The notes under the pieces: generated by a model
Databases searched by the model: none
Seen by the model: the letters and a program-made list of their open reading frames with translations, nothing else
Told to the model about the DNA's origin: nothing
Position numbers and translations under genes: made by a program
Shown: piece after piece, positions 8,355-17,624 of the stretch
Position numbering within the stretch: position 1 is the stretch's first letter
How the letters are laid out: each line of letters starts with the position of its first letter
Source of the DNA: Chitinophaga niabensis
GTDB taxonomy: Bacteria > Bacteroidota > Bacteroidia > Chitinophagales > Chitinophagaceae
Reading direction: 5' to 3'
DNA: 64,000 nt
NCBI RefSeq assembly: GCF_900129465.1
Contig: NZ_FSRA01000002.1
Location: 1,860,001 to 1,924,000 of the forward strand

Positions 8355-8388
8355 AGAAAAAAGCCGCCCCGGGTGCAACCGGAGCGGC
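8355..8388 (-). terminator. leftward terminator between fecR and susC
   Basis: Arms GCCGC-C-CCGG (8363-8372) and CCGG-A-GCGGC (8379-8388) pair with one mismatch around a 6-nt loop. On the minus strand the stem is followed by TTTTTT; on the plus strand it is followed by AGGTCG, so as an intrinsic terminator it points left. No minus-strand gene precedes it; it sits in the susC leader. Confidence 0.6.
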
Positions 8389-8463
8389 AGGTCGTCTGGT
8401 CAATAGAATAGAAAAAGTCTGGGTAAGACTACTTATTAATCAACCATTCAACAGTACGAAAGT

Positions 8464-11400
8464 ATGCAAATTAATGTGCTTTGTAAAGGCCATCCTATGC
8501 CGCGGCGTATAGGACCAAAATCAACCATGGAAACGAGTGATAGCCATAGTTTCCTGATTAAAACACTGCGAATAATGCGTTTGACCGCTTTCTTCCTCAT
8601 CGTTTTCTGCCTGCAGGTGTCCGCTAATAAAGGCACGGCGCAGACTGTTACTTTGTCTGGCCAGGACCTGCCGCTGGCGCAGGTTTTCTCAGAAATAAAA
8701 AGACAAACAGGTTACCTGGTGTTTTACGATATGGAAGCCGTGAAAGCAGTAGCGCCTATCTCCGTATCTGCAAAGAACCTTCCGCTGAAGCTCTTCCTCA
8801 TAGAGGCACTTAAGAACAGTAAGCTCGCATGGTCCATCAAAAACGGAAATGTGATCATCAGCCAGTTGGACCAACCTGTAATTGAAGCAGCAGCTCCTGT
8901 TCCGGTGGAAGTTACCGGATTGGTAATGGGAACAGATGGTGTTTATTTGCCGGGAGCCTTTATTAAAGTGAAAGGAACGAATAACGGAACAGCCAGCGAT
9001 GGCAATGGTAAATTCTCCATCACAGCCAATGTAGGCGAAACATTGGTGATCACTTTTATTGGTTTTCAATCGAAAGAAGTGGTTGTACCGGCTTCCAGGG
9101 TTTTGCGGATCGTGCTGGAGAAGTATGTCAGTAAATTAGATGAGGCTGTAGTACAGGCTTATGGTACCACCTCTCAAAGAGCGAATACAGGAAACATTGC
9201 TAAAGTATCCGGTAAAGAACTGAATGAAGCACCCGTATCTGATCCCCTGGCGGCATTGCAGGGGCGTGTAGCAGGTTTAGTGATCACACAAACAACCGGT
9301 GTACCTGGTTCTGCTTTCAAAGTTCAACTCCGTGGCCGCACACAGATAGATCAAACCAATGGTGCCTCAGATGAACCATTGTTCATCATTGATGGAGTAC
9401 CTATGGCTACAGGTAATAATAAGATCAATATGGTAACCAGCTCTATCAGCGGTGGTGGTCTTTCTGGTCTTAGCCCTTTCTACAGTGTGAACATGACGGA
9501 CATAGAAAGTATTGAAGTACTGAAAGATGCAGATGCTACCGCCATTTATGGAAGCCGTGGTGCAAATGGTGTGATCATGATCACCACCAGAAGGGCCAAA
9601 GCAGGAGCTACCCGTTTTAATCTTAAAGCAGAAACTGGTGGCAGCCGTGTGAAGTTACCCAACCTATTGAGCACAAAAGATTATGTGGCCATGCGTAAAG
9701 AGGCATTCAGAAACGATAATAAGGCAATGACCAATGCTACTGCATATGATCTTTTACTCTGGGACACTACCCGTGATAATAACCTGACCAAACAATTGAT
9801 CGGTGGCACAGCCTCCATGACGAACGTTCAGGCATCCTTATCCGGAGGAAACAATCTTGTTCAGTTCCTGGTAGGTGGAGGATATTTCAGGGAAACAGAT
9901 GTATATCCCGGAACATTCCCCAACTCAAGAGCTTCCGCTAATTTCAATATCACTTCCCGTTCTGAGGACCAAAAATTCACGGCTACTTTCAGTGGTAATT
10001 TCTCTTCTGCCCTCAATACCGCTACCGCCACAGACCTAGCCAGCAAACTCATTCTCCCGCCCAATTATCAGTTATACGATTCAGTTGGTGGATTAATGTG
10101 GAATGAAAAAGGTATAGTGTCTGATAACCCGCTCGCGTATACTTTACAAAAGTATACAGGGAAAACAGATAACCTGAATGCCAACGTTAATCTGTCCTAT
10201 AATATCTGGAAAGGATTGTACATCAGAAGTAATATTGGCTATAACCAGGTAAAAATAGATGAACTGGCAATTACCCCTAAAACGTCGATAAATCCTACTA
10301 CAGCAGACCTCACAGGCAGGGCCAGGTTCGGCAACAATAGTTTCAAAAGCTGGATCGTAGAGCCGCAGATCGATTATAATACTTACATTGGAAAAGGATC
10401 ATTGAATGTATTGGGTGGTGCAACTTTTCAAAGTCAGCGCAATAACGGATATAGCTTCGGGATCAACGGATATACAAGCGATGAATTCATTGGCTCATTG
10501 GTAGGTATCCCTGCTACAGCCTTTGTGAATCCCACCAGTATCCTCAATGAATATAAATATCAGGCATTCTTTGGCCGGCTTACTTATAATTACAACAATA
10601 AGTACTTAGTAAATTTTTCTGGAAGAAGAGATGGTTCCAGCCGTTTTGGGCCTAATTTCCGCTTCTCCAACTTTGGTGCGGTAGGTGCTGCATGGCTCTT
10701 CACCAACGAAGAATTCATGAAAGCATATCCAGCCATCAGCTATGGTAAATTGAGAGGAAGTTATGGAATAACAGGGAACGACAAGATCGGGGACTATAAA
10801 TACATCGATTCATATACCTCTTATATTTATTATCCTACTTATAAAGATTCAGCGGCCTTTACACCCACCAGCCTGTTTAAACCAGACCTGCACTGGGAAA
10901 AGAACCTGAAGCTGGAAGTAGCGCTGGAACTAGGTTTCCTGGAGGATCGTATCCTCTTCACAACAGCATGGTACCGGAACCATTCCAGCGACCCGCTGGT
11001 TGATTATCCTTTGCCCCTCACTACCGGTTTTAGCAGCATCACTGCCAACCTTCAGGGTGTGTTATTGGAAAACAGTGGTTTTGAATTTACGCTGAATACC
11101 ACCAACATTAAAAGCAAAGATTTCAACTGGACGACCAATTTTAACTTCACTGTTCCGAAGAATAAATTGCTGCGCTTCCCTAATCTGAGCCAGACGAGTT
11201 ATGCTTCAAGATATGTAATAGGGCAACCGCTTAACCTCATTTTCGTGAGTAAGAACCTTGGTGTGGATCCTCAAACGGGATTGTATACCGTGGAAGATCT
11301 GAACAAGAACGGCACCTATCAGGTATCGGCAGTAAATGGCGATCTGCAGCCGCTCTTTAATACAGATCCGAAATATTTCGGAGGTATGCAGAATAATTTC

Positions 11401-11874
11401 AGCTATAAAGGTTTTCAACTGGGGGTTTTCCTGCAGTTCAGCAGTCAGATGGGCAGGAACTGGTTGGCTTCTCTTACTACTGCTAACTTTGCCTCTGTAC
11501 CTGTTGGTGGTTTACAGAATGTGCCCTATATAGCACTCAACCGCTGGCAGAAACCTGGTGATGTAACACCTTATCAGAAATTCACAACCAATGGTACGAT
11601 CCCTGCAAATGGTTTAACTGGATGGACTTCCGCCAATTCCTCTAATGCAACTTATTCGGACGCTACCTATCTGAGATTAAAAACAGTATCCATGTCCTAT
11701 GATCTTCCAGGCAATTGGTTGAAGAAGATCAAAATGCAGAGTGTGAGGGTATATGCGCATGCGCAGAACTTGTTCACTTTCGCCAGGAACAAGGATAGCG
11801 ATCCGGAAACCACCTTCATGTTCAGGATCCCGCCACTAAAAACTATCACGGCCGGTATACAAGTGAATATCTAA
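8464..11874 (+). CDS. SusC/RagA-type TonB-linked outer-membrane transporter with STN domain
   Basis: The 1136-residue protein has a long N-terminal leader, a signal helix (about 38-54, MRLTAFFLIVFCLQVSA), an STN signalling domain (about 62-137), a carboxypeptidase-regulatory-like beta-sandwich (about 148-219), a TonB-dependent plug carrying the SusC signature ATAIYGSRGANGVIMITT, and a beta barrel to the C-terminus. STN and the upstream FecI/FecR pair indicate transcriptional feedback by the transporter itself. Met at 8464 gives a long leader; Met at 8527 or 8575 is equally possible, the last being right at the signal helix. It imports its substrate with the SusD lipoprotein downstream; substrate unknown. 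Confidence 0.93.
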   Translation: MQINVLCKGHPMPRRIGPKSTMETSDSHSFLIKTLRIMRLTAFFLIVFCLQVSANKGTAQTVTLSGQDLPLAQVFSEIKRQTGYLVFYDMEAVKAVAPISVSAKNLPLKLFLIEALKNSKLAWSIKNGNVIISQLDQPVIEAAAPVPVEVTGLVMGTDGVYLPGAFIKVKGTNNGTASDGNGKFSITANVGETLVITFIGFQSKEVVVPASRVLRIVLEKYVSKLDEAVVQAYGTTSQRANTGNIAKVSGKELNEAPVSDPLAALQGRVAGLVITQTTGVPGSAFKVQLRGRTQIDQTNGASDEPLFIIDGVPMATGNNKINMVTSSISGGGLSGLSPFYSVNMTDIESIEVLKDADATAIYGSRGANGVIMITTRRAKAGATRFNLKAETGGSRVKLPNLLSTKDYVAMRKEAFRNDNKAMTNATAYDLLLWDTTRDNNLTKQLIGGTASMTNVQASLSGGNNLVQFLVGGGYFRETDVYPGTFPNSRASANFNITSRSEDQKFTATFSGNFSSALNTATATDLASKLILPPNYQLYDSVGGLMWNEKGIVSDNPLAYTLQKYTGKTDNLNANVNLSYNIWKGLYIRSNIGYNQVKIDELAITPKTSINPTTADLTGRARFGNNSFKSWIVEPQIDYNTYIGKGSLNVLGGATFQSQRNNGYSFGINGYTSDEFIGSLVGIPATAFVNPTSILNEYKYQAFFGRLTYNYNNKYLVNFSGRRDGSSRFGPNFRFSNFGAVGAAWLFTNEEFMKAYPAISYGKLRGSYGITGNDKIGDYKYIDSYTSYIYYPTYKDSAAFTPTSLFKPDLHWEKNLKLEVALELGFLEDRILFTTAWYRNHSSDPLVDYPLPLTTGFSSITANLQGVLLENSGFEFTLNTTNIKSKDFNWTTNFNFTVPKNKLLRFPNLSQTSYASRYVIGQPLNLIFVSKNLGVDPQTGLYTVEDLNKNGTYQVSAVNGDLQPLFNTDPKYFGGMQNNFSYKGFQLGVFLQFSSQMGRNWLASLTTANFASVPVGGLQNVPYIALNRWQKPGDVTPYQKFTTNGTIPANGLTGWTSANSSNATYSDATYLRLKTVSMSYDLPGNWLKKIKMQSVRVYAHAQNLFTFARNKDSDPETTFMFRIPPLKTITAGIQVNI

Positions 11875-11883
11875 ATTGATCAA

Positions 11884-13284
11884 TTGAAAGAAATGAAACG
11901 ATATAAAATATTAATTGCAGGGGCATTGATGCTAACGACTGTTGCGGCCTGCAACAAATTTGTAGAGGTACCCTTACCCATCACCCAACTGAATACATCT
12001 GCTGTATTTGCAGATGATGGAAAGGCGAACTCCGCAGCACGTGGTATTTATGCCAGTACACAGTTCGCTTTGGGAACGGGGCCTTTTTCCGGAGGATTGA
12101 CCACTAATCTTGGTATAGCATCTGATGAGTTCGTAAAGCTTACCTACTCTGCAGATGAACAGCAATTCTTCGAATTCAAATTAACCAATACAAACGGAAA
12201 CGTTAGTAGTGTATTGTGGGGGCCATTGTACAATATGATCTACCAAACTAATGTTTTACTGGAAAATGTAGAAAAATCGCCCGGTGTTACACCCCGAACT
12301 AAAGATCAATTATTGGGTGAAGGTCACTTCCTCAGAGCATTGAACTATTTCTACCTGGTGAATTGTTTTGACTCTGTGCCCTTGTTGCTTACATCGGATT
12401 ACCGCGTTAATGCATTGGCACCCCGGAGTGCGCCAGAAAAAGTATGGAAACAGATAGAAGAGGACCTTTTGTTTGCACAGGAAAAAACAGGCGAAGCTTA
12501 TACAAAAGAAGGTATTCGCATCCGCGCCAATAAATGGTCAGCCACTGCATTGCTGGCAAGAGTCTATCTGTACAGGAAAAACTGGGCAGAAGCAGAAAAA
12601 CAAGCCAGCGCAGTGATTAACGTAGGCCCTTATAAACTGGATTCCCTGAACGGGATCTCCTTACTCACTTCTCCTGAAGCGATCTGGCAGATAGCCCCTG
12701 CCGGTGCAAACCTCTATGTTTATGAGGCCAGCAAGTTAACCGGCAATGCTACTCCCACCACCAATGTGCCATTTCGTTTAAGTACCTGGCTGCTGGCTTC
12801 TTTTGAAGCTGGCGACCAACGCAGGATCAAATGGACAAAAACCGGCGCAGACGGATTTCCCGGAGTGCAGAAATACAAAGTATTCGGCAACACACAGGCA
12901 GGTGCAAAAGCAGAAGGTTCCATTATGCTGCGATTGGCAGAACAATATCTCATCCGCGCAGAAGCCAGAGCACAGCAGGATAAACTTGCAGAGGCCATTA
13001 CAGACATTGATTCCATTCGTTACCGCGCCGGTTTGCCATTGATCAAAAATACCAACCCTGGTATCAGCAAAGCAGACCTGCTGCAAGCCATTTACAAAGA
13101 GCGGTTTACAGAATTATTTGGAGAACTCGGCCATCGCTGGTTGGATGTTAAACGTACCGGCCAGGCAGACGCTATTTATAACGCACACAAAACAGGCTGG
13201 AACACTACTAACCTCATCCTCCCTATCCCACTGGGCGAAAGGCAAAAAAATCCCAATCTCAGCCAAAATCCCGGTTACGAATAA
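11884..13284 (+). CDS. SusD/RagB-type nutrient-binding lipoprotein
   Basis: The 466-residue product has a lipoprotein signal with lipobox TVAAC (Cys23; Cys20 if translation starts at the Met at 11893). The SusD pattern is clear: an N-terminal domain with DDGKANSAARGIYAST, a TPR-like helix RTKDQLLGEGHFLRALNYFYL (about 139-159), W-x-ATALLARVYLYRKNWAEAE, and a C-terminal SusD domain with EQYLIRAEARAQQ, IRYRAGLP and ERFTELFGELGHRWLDVKRT. SusD caps the SusC barrel on the cell surface. It starts 9 nt after susC. Confidence 0.95.
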   Translation: MKEMKRYKILIAGALMLTTVAACNKFVEVPLPITQLNTSAVFADDGKANSAARGIYASTQFALGTGPFSGGLTTNLGIASDEFVKLTYSADEQQFFEFKLTNTNGNVSSVLWGPLYNMIYQTNVLLENVEKSPGVTPRTKDQLLGEGHFLRALNYFYLVNCFDSVPLLLTSDYRVNALAPRSAPEKVWKQIEEDLLFAQEKTGEAYTKEGIRIRANKWSATALLARVYLYRKNWAEAEKQASAVINVGPYKLDSLNGISLLTSPEAIWQIAPAGANLYVYEASKLTGNATPTTNVPFRLSTWLLASFEAGDQRRIKWTKTGADGFPGVQKYKVFGNTQAGAKAEGSIMLRLAEQYLIRAEARAQQDKLAEAITDIDSIRYRAGLPLIKNTNPGISKADLLQAIYKERFTELFGELGHRWLDVKRTGQADAIYNAHKTGWNTTNLILPIPLGERQKNPNLSQNPGYE

Positions 13285-13300
13285 GCAAAAAAAGAAAACA

Positions 13301-14419
13301 ATGAAACAATTCATCATCATCATATCTCTCCTGACGCCATTCATGAGTTTCGGGCAACAAAAGGAATACCACCTGAAAGGGCATATCAGCAACTGGAAAG
13401 GACAGGATTCCATAGCCCTCATCTATGTAAAAGATAACCAGATAGCGATCGACACGATCATTGTAACAGACGGCCGCTTTGAGATCAAAAAGGATTTCAA
13501 AGAACCGATATCGATCGGCCTCCGTTCCATGCGCCCAATGAAAAAGAATGAGATCGCTGATAACAAACGTTTCTATTTGGAACCAGGTTTAATTTTACTG
13601 GAAGGAACAGATTCTGTTAAAACCAGCATCCTTAAAGCCCACCGGGTGAATGTAGATAACCAGGAACTGGAAAATGCTACCTCGCCGATCCTGAAAAGAC
13701 TGGGAGCATTGAGGACAACCGCTATGGCTACGCCAAAGGAAAAACGGGAAGAACCAGCGTTCAAAGAACTGGAAAAAGAGTACGCCGCCTTGCAGGATTC
13801 TGTTAAACAGGTAAACATCCGTTTCGTAAAGGAACATCCGAAGTCATTCATTTCCCTGGTAGCGATTAATCAACTCGCCGGGGCCACAATGAATTATTCA
13901 GTAACCGCACCCCTCTTTGAAAAGCTCGACCCATCCCTGAAACAATTTCCTACAGGTAAAGAACTGGCGGGAAGACTGGAAGTAGCGAAGAAAACGAAAA
14001 TAGGTACTGTGATGCCTTCCTTTACTTCACTGGATACTGCGCGCAATGAACTCCATCTGAATGATGTAGTGAGCAAAGGAAAAGTAACCCTGGTAGATTT
14101 CTGGGCCAGCTGGTGTGCTCCCTGCCGTGCAGAAAATCCAAACGTGGTGAAAGCCTTCAATTCTTTCCATTCTAAAGGTTTTGAGATCATCAGCGTATCC
14201 CTGGATGATAATGCACAACGCTGGAAAGATGCGATCGTGAAAGACGGCATGCCCTGGTACCACGTATCCGGCTTAAAGAAATGGGAGGAACCTGTAGCTG
14301 TATTTTTTGGCATCAATGCAGTGCCGGATAATTTCCTGCTGGACGCCAAAGGAAGGGTAGTGGCACGTGGCCTCAAAGGAGAAGCCCTGTATAAGAAGAT
14401 AGAAGAGATGACCCGCTAA
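13301..14419 (+). CDS. TlpA-like periplasmic thioredoxin with DUF4369-type N-terminal domain
   Basis: Start chosen at the ATG at 13301, because it gives a signal peptide (MKQFIIIISLLTPFMSFG) and lies just after the susD stop; the frame is open further upstream into susD but has no signal there. The 372-residue product has an N-terminal DUF4369-like beta domain (about 20-115; YHLKGHISNWKGQDSIALIY), a helical linker, and a C-terminal TlpA/AhpC-TSA domain (about 235-370) with W-C272-A-P-C275, a redox active site. TlpA-DUF4369 proteins often follow susCD genes in Chitinophaga and Pedobacter. The partner that it reduces is unknown. Confidence 0.9.
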   Translation: MKQFIIIISLLTPFMSFGQQKEYHLKGHISNWKGQDSIALIYVKDNQIAIDTIIVTDGRFEIKKDFKEPISIGLRSMRPMKKNEIADNKRFYLEPGLILLEGTDSVKTSILKAHRVNVDNQELENATSPILKRLGALRTTAMATPKEKREEPAFKELEKEYAALQDSVKQVNIRFVKEHPKSFISLVAINQLAGATMNYSVTAPLFEKLDPSLKQFPTGKELAGRLEVAKKTKIGTVMPSFTSLDTARNELHLNDVVSKGKVTLVDFWASWCAPCRAENPNVVKAFNSFHSKGFEIISVSLDDNAQRWKDAIVKDGMPWYHVSGLKKWEEPVAVFFGINAVPDNFLLDAKGRVVARGLKGEALYKKIEEMTR

Positions 14420-14437
14420 GCAATAATATCTGAATGG

Positions 14438-14470
14438 AAACCGCTGGTTCTAAGGAGCCGGCGGTTTTTA
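14438..14470 (+). terminator. terminator of the sigma-susCD-tlpA locus
   Basis: AAACCGCTGGTTC (14438-14450) pairs with GAGCCGGCGGTTT (14455-14467, two G-T pairs) around a TAAG loop, followed by TTTTTA. It ends the tlpA transcript. Confidence 0.85.
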
Positions 14471-14490
14471 TGTTGATGGGAAGAATATTA

Positions 14491-14533
14491 AATAAAGAAG
14501 CCGCCTTTTATTGCAGAGGCGGCTTCTTTTTAA
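14491..14533. terminator. bidirectional terminator at phnA 3' end
   Basis: AAGAAGCCGCC (14496-14506) and GGCGGCTTCTT (14518-14528) form an 11-bp stem with T-tract on the right and A-tract on the left. It mainly serves the minus-strand phnA gene that ends at 14534. Confidence 0.85.
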
Positions 14534-15088
14534 TTAACCTTGTTTTCTCACATATTTCGTAAGGATCACAATCACCTGCCCTTCTATCTTACCTTCGATC
14601 TGTTCTGTATTCTCTTCTACTAATTTAATGTTCTTCACCACAGTGCCCATCTTAGCATTAAGGGTAGAACCCTTCACATCCAGTGATTTAGTTAAAATGA
14701 CGGTATCGCCTGTTAGCAGTTGATTGCCATTCGCATCTTTATGAAGGTCTACTGTGCCATCATTTTCATGGTCCCCGGTAGCTTTAGCCCAAGCCAGTAT
14801 TTCATCTGCGAGGTACATCATATCCAGGTTCTCCATAGCCCAGCTTTCCTGTTTTAAACGGTTCAGCATCCGCCAGGATACCACCTGTACACCCGGCACC
14901 TCACTCCACATGGTTTCTGATAGAACACGCCAGTGATTACTGTCTAATTCTTCCTTCTTGTCTATTTGCGCCAGGCATTTCGAACAGATCAGGATGCTGT
15001 TGTCTGGATTATTGCTCGTTTCGGGTGGTACCTCATACGTTTTAAGCGTGGTTTCGCTTTGACAAAGCTGACATTTGTTACTCATCAT
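14534..15088 (-). CDS. PhnA/YjdM-type zinc-ribbon protein
   Basis: The 184-residue protein has an N-terminal four-cysteine zinc ribbon (C6, C9, C35, C38) and a C-terminal PhnA domain of SH3-like beta strands with the family sequence LTGDTVILTKSLDVKGS then MGTVVKNIKLV. A middle helical section (about 50-110) carries SNHWRVLSETMWSEVPGVQV, typical of longer Bacteroidota PhnA proteins. PhnA was first linked with alkylphosphonate use in E. coli, but its biochemical function is not settled. The codon after the first Met is also ATG (15085), which is an equal candidate start. It is monocistronic. Confidence 0.88.
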   Translation of the reverse strand: MMSNKCQLCQSETTLKTYEVPPETSNNPDNSILICSKCLAQIDKKEELDSNHWRVLSETMWSEVPGVQVVSWRMLNRLKQESWAMENLDMMYLADEILAWAKATGDHENDGTVDLHKDANGNQLLTGDTVILTKSLDVKGSTLNAKMGTVVKNIKLVEENTEQIEGKIEGQVIVILTKYVRKQG

Positions 15089-15137
15089 ATTACTTTAAAA
15101 ATGTCCGCTAAGGTAAGCATATCATTCCAATGGTCCA

Positions 15138-15157
15138 CATAGGCTTGACATAGGCTT
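15138..15157. repeat. tandem 9-bp repeat with 2-bp spacer
   Basis: CATAGGCTT occurs at 15138-15146 and again at 15149-15157, in the 111-bp gap between phnA and the permease gene. It could be chance or a direct-repeat binding site; nothing else supports a function. Confidence 0.3.
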
Positions 15158-15199
15158 AGGATAGGGCATTCGTATACTTAAAGGGCGTTTTGCGACAAG

Positions 15200-17560
15200 T
15201 TAATCAGCAGTCAGACTTTTAGCCGGATTAGCCAAAGCTGCCTTAATGGAAAGGAAACTGATGGTAAGTATAGCAATGGACACAGCTATTAGCCCTGAAA
15301 CCAGGAAAACCATCCAGCTTATAGTAGTCCGGTAAGCAAAATCATCCAGCCATTTACTCATGGCGTACCATGATACAGGAACAGCGATCAGGATAGCAAT
15401 AAGTACCAGGCGGATGAAGTCTTTCGTAAGCAGGCTGATGATACTGCTCACACTGGCCCCTAACACCTTCCGCACACCTATTTCACGGGTTCGTACCTGT
15501 GCAGTATAAGCAGTAAGCCCCAGTAACCCCAGGCAGGATATTAGAATAGCAATGGCAGCAAATGAATTGAAGAGCATGCTTCTCCCCTCTTCTGCCTTAT
15601 AAATATCATTGAATACCTGGTCCATAAAAGAATACTGAAAATCTATGCCAGGATTATGTTTATCCCATATTGCCCTGGCGGCAGCTACCGCTTTTGCAGC
15701 ATCTTTACCGGTTGTTCTAACAAATATTGAATTGTTCAGCTGAGGTTTGGAATAAAATACAGCCGGTTGTATCTCTTTTTTTAAGGAGGCAAAATGGAAA
15801 TCCTTCACTACACCTATAATCGTTCCTTCCACTTCCCACAATTTAAATCGTTTCCCCAAAGGATCTTTGATCCCTGTTTGTTTCACGGCAGTTTCGTTCA
15901 GGATGTAGTGATTGGAATCAGCAGGGGTGCCGGAGAAATTACGGCCTTCCAGTAATTGCAGCTTAAAGAAAGGAATAAATTCTTTGTCGACGCTTAAAGG
16001 ATACATCATTAAAGTCTGGTCTGCCCCTTTCCCATCCCATGAATTGCTGCCACTTTGTGCGCCCAGCATGGCAATATATCCGTTTGCCTGTGTTACACCT
16101 GATACACCCGGTGCATTCATTAATTGGTTCCTGATGGCCTCTGCATGTTCATTGGCATCGCGGAGCCAGAAGGAGAACACATGTGTTTTATCATAACCCA
16201 GGTCTTTCGTCTGGATATATTTTAATTGCTGACCGATAATAATAGTGCCCGTGATCAATGCTACTGAAATAGTGAATTGGCTTACCACCAGTACCTTGCG
16301 GAAGGTAACTCCCCTGATGCCGGAAGATACTTTCCCTTTCAACGCCCTGATAGGATCAAAAGAAGATAGCAGCATAGCAGGATAAATACTGGAGGCTGCC
16401 AATGTTCCCAGCCCTGCTAATAATATCACCATCCAGATATGATAGTCCGCAAAATTGATAACCATTTCCTTTCCTGATATTTTGTTGAACAATGGCAGCG
16501 ATACATAGATCAATATCAGGCTCAGTAATAGGGAAAAGAGGAAGAGGATGGCTGTTTCTATAATGAACTGGAAAAATAACTGAATGCGCATAGCGCCAAA
16601 GATCTTTCGCATGCTCACTTCCTTGAAACGAAGCATGGATCGGGAGGTGGACAGGTTCACATAATTAATGCAGGCAATGATCAGGATCAGCAATGCAATA
16701 ATAGTGAAAGTACGCACCGTGCTTATGCCGCCATTAGTACCATCTGCCTGGTACAAATGCATATTCTCTATTTTCTGCAACAGGTATTTAATGTCCGTGT
16801 CTTTAGGCCGGTTGGCAAGATGTATGGAGCGGAGTTTATCTGAAAGTGTATTGGTATTTGTGCCGGGTTCCAAGAGCAGATAAGTAAAGAAATTATATTC
16901 ATCCCATTCCTCGTTGATGCTTCCTTTCCTGGTTGCGTATTTGAATTTGTTGATCAGTTCTATGGGAAAGAACATATCTCCCTGGATGCTCGAATTCAGC
17001 GGAAAATCTTTGATGACACCACTCACAGTATAGCTTTCTTTATTATCTCCCAGGATCACTTTGCCGATGGGATCTGCATCGCCAAAATAACGTTTGGCTG
17101 TTTTTTGTGTAAGCACCACGGTATGATCATCGGTAAAAGGACGCTTACTGTTTCCGGCAATCAGCTTAAAATCGAATATTGAAAAGAAGGAGGGATCAAC
17201 AAGGAAAGTATTTTCTTCAATGAATACCTTTTCTCCGGCTCTGTAATTGGCATGGAAATAGTTATTTGTGATGCGTGCGAATGCTTTCACTTCCGGCAAC
17301 TGTGTTTTACCAGATAGGGCAATGGGTGCATTGGTCACCGTCCAGATCTGTACACTGCTGCCGGTACCCACACGGTTCTGCAAACGGTAGATCTGATCAG
17401 CCTGCTGATGGAATTTATCAAAGCTCAATTCGTCCTGCACCCATAGCAGGATCATAATGCCAATAGCTAAGCCGGCCGTTAATCCTGTAATATTAACCAG
17501 CGAATAGAATTTATTCTTCAGCAGATTGCGCCAGGCTGTTTTGAAATAATTTGCGAACAT
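15200..17560 (-). CDS. MacB/FtsX-family ABC transporter permease
   Basis: The 786-residue protein has the standard Bacteroidota start (MFANYFKTAWRNLLKNKFYS), a first transmembrane helix (about 21-43), a MacB periplasmic domain (about 45-250), a block of three helices (about 280-400) forming FtsX domain 1, then a second periplasmic domain and FtsX domain 2 (about 665-780; TREIGVRKVLGASVSSI is the coupling helix that touches the ATPase). It does not encode an ATPase and none is adjacent, so it is an orphan permease that must borrow one or pair with a distant gene. Substrate unknown. Related permeases export lipoproteins, peptides or antibiotics. Confidence 0.92.
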   Translation of the reverse strand: MFANYFKTAWRNLLKNKFYSLVNITGLTAGLAIGIMILLWVQDELSFDKFHQQADQIYRLQNRVGTGSSVQIWTVTNAPIALSGKTQLPEVKAFARITNNYFHANYRAGEKVFIEENTFLVDPSFFSIFDFKLIAGNSKRPFTDDHTVVLTQKTAKRYFGDADPIGKVILGDNKESYTVSGVIKDFPLNSSIQGDMFFPIELINKFKYATRKGSINEEWDEYNFFTYLLLEPGTNTNTLSDKLRSIHLANRPKDTDIKYLLQKIENMHLYQADGTNGGISTVRTFTIIALLILIIACINYVNLSTSRSMLRFKEVSMRKIFGAMRIQLFFQFIIETAILFLFSLLLSLILIYVSLPLFNKISGKEMVINFADYHIWMVILLAGLGTLAASSIYPAMLLSSFDPIRALKGKVSSGIRGVTFRKVLVVSQFTISVALITGTIIIGQQLKYIQTKDLGYDKTHVFSFWLRDANEHAEAIRNQLMNAPGVSGVTQANGYIAMLGAQSGSNSWDGKGADQTLMMYPLSVDKEFIPFFKLQLLEGRNFSGTPADSNHYILNETAVKQTGIKDPLGKRFKLWEVEGTIIGVVKDFHFASLKKEIQPAVFYSKPQLNNSIFVRTTGKDAAKAVAAARAIWDKHNPGIDFQYSFMDQVFNDIYKAEEGRSMLFNSFAAIAILISCLGLLGLTAYTAQVRTREIGVRKVLGASVSSIISLLTKDFIRLVLIAILIAVPVSWYAMSKWLDDFAYRTTISWMVFLVSGLIAVSIAILTISFLSIKAALANPAKSLTAD

Positions 17561-17624
17561 ACCTTTCCCGTTGAGTGACGAAGGTACCGAACAAGAAAAG
17601 GGCCAGCAAATAAAGGCTTGATTA

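Noticed and set aside
7498..8378. Several long antisense open frames opposite fecR (and similar ones opposite uvrA-like, dnaA and glyA genes)
   Set aside because: They mirror the codon pattern of real genes, have no protein-like features and no own promoter or neighbours.
8464..8474. Minus-strand promoter for an antisense RNA at the susC start
   Set aside because: CAAATTAA is 7 of 8 to the -7 box on the minus strand, but no -33 box is at the right distance.
13118..13300. Longer start for the TlpA gene inside susD
   Set aside because: The extension has no signal peptide and overlaps susD by 167 nt; the ATG at 13301 gives a perfect signal peptide.
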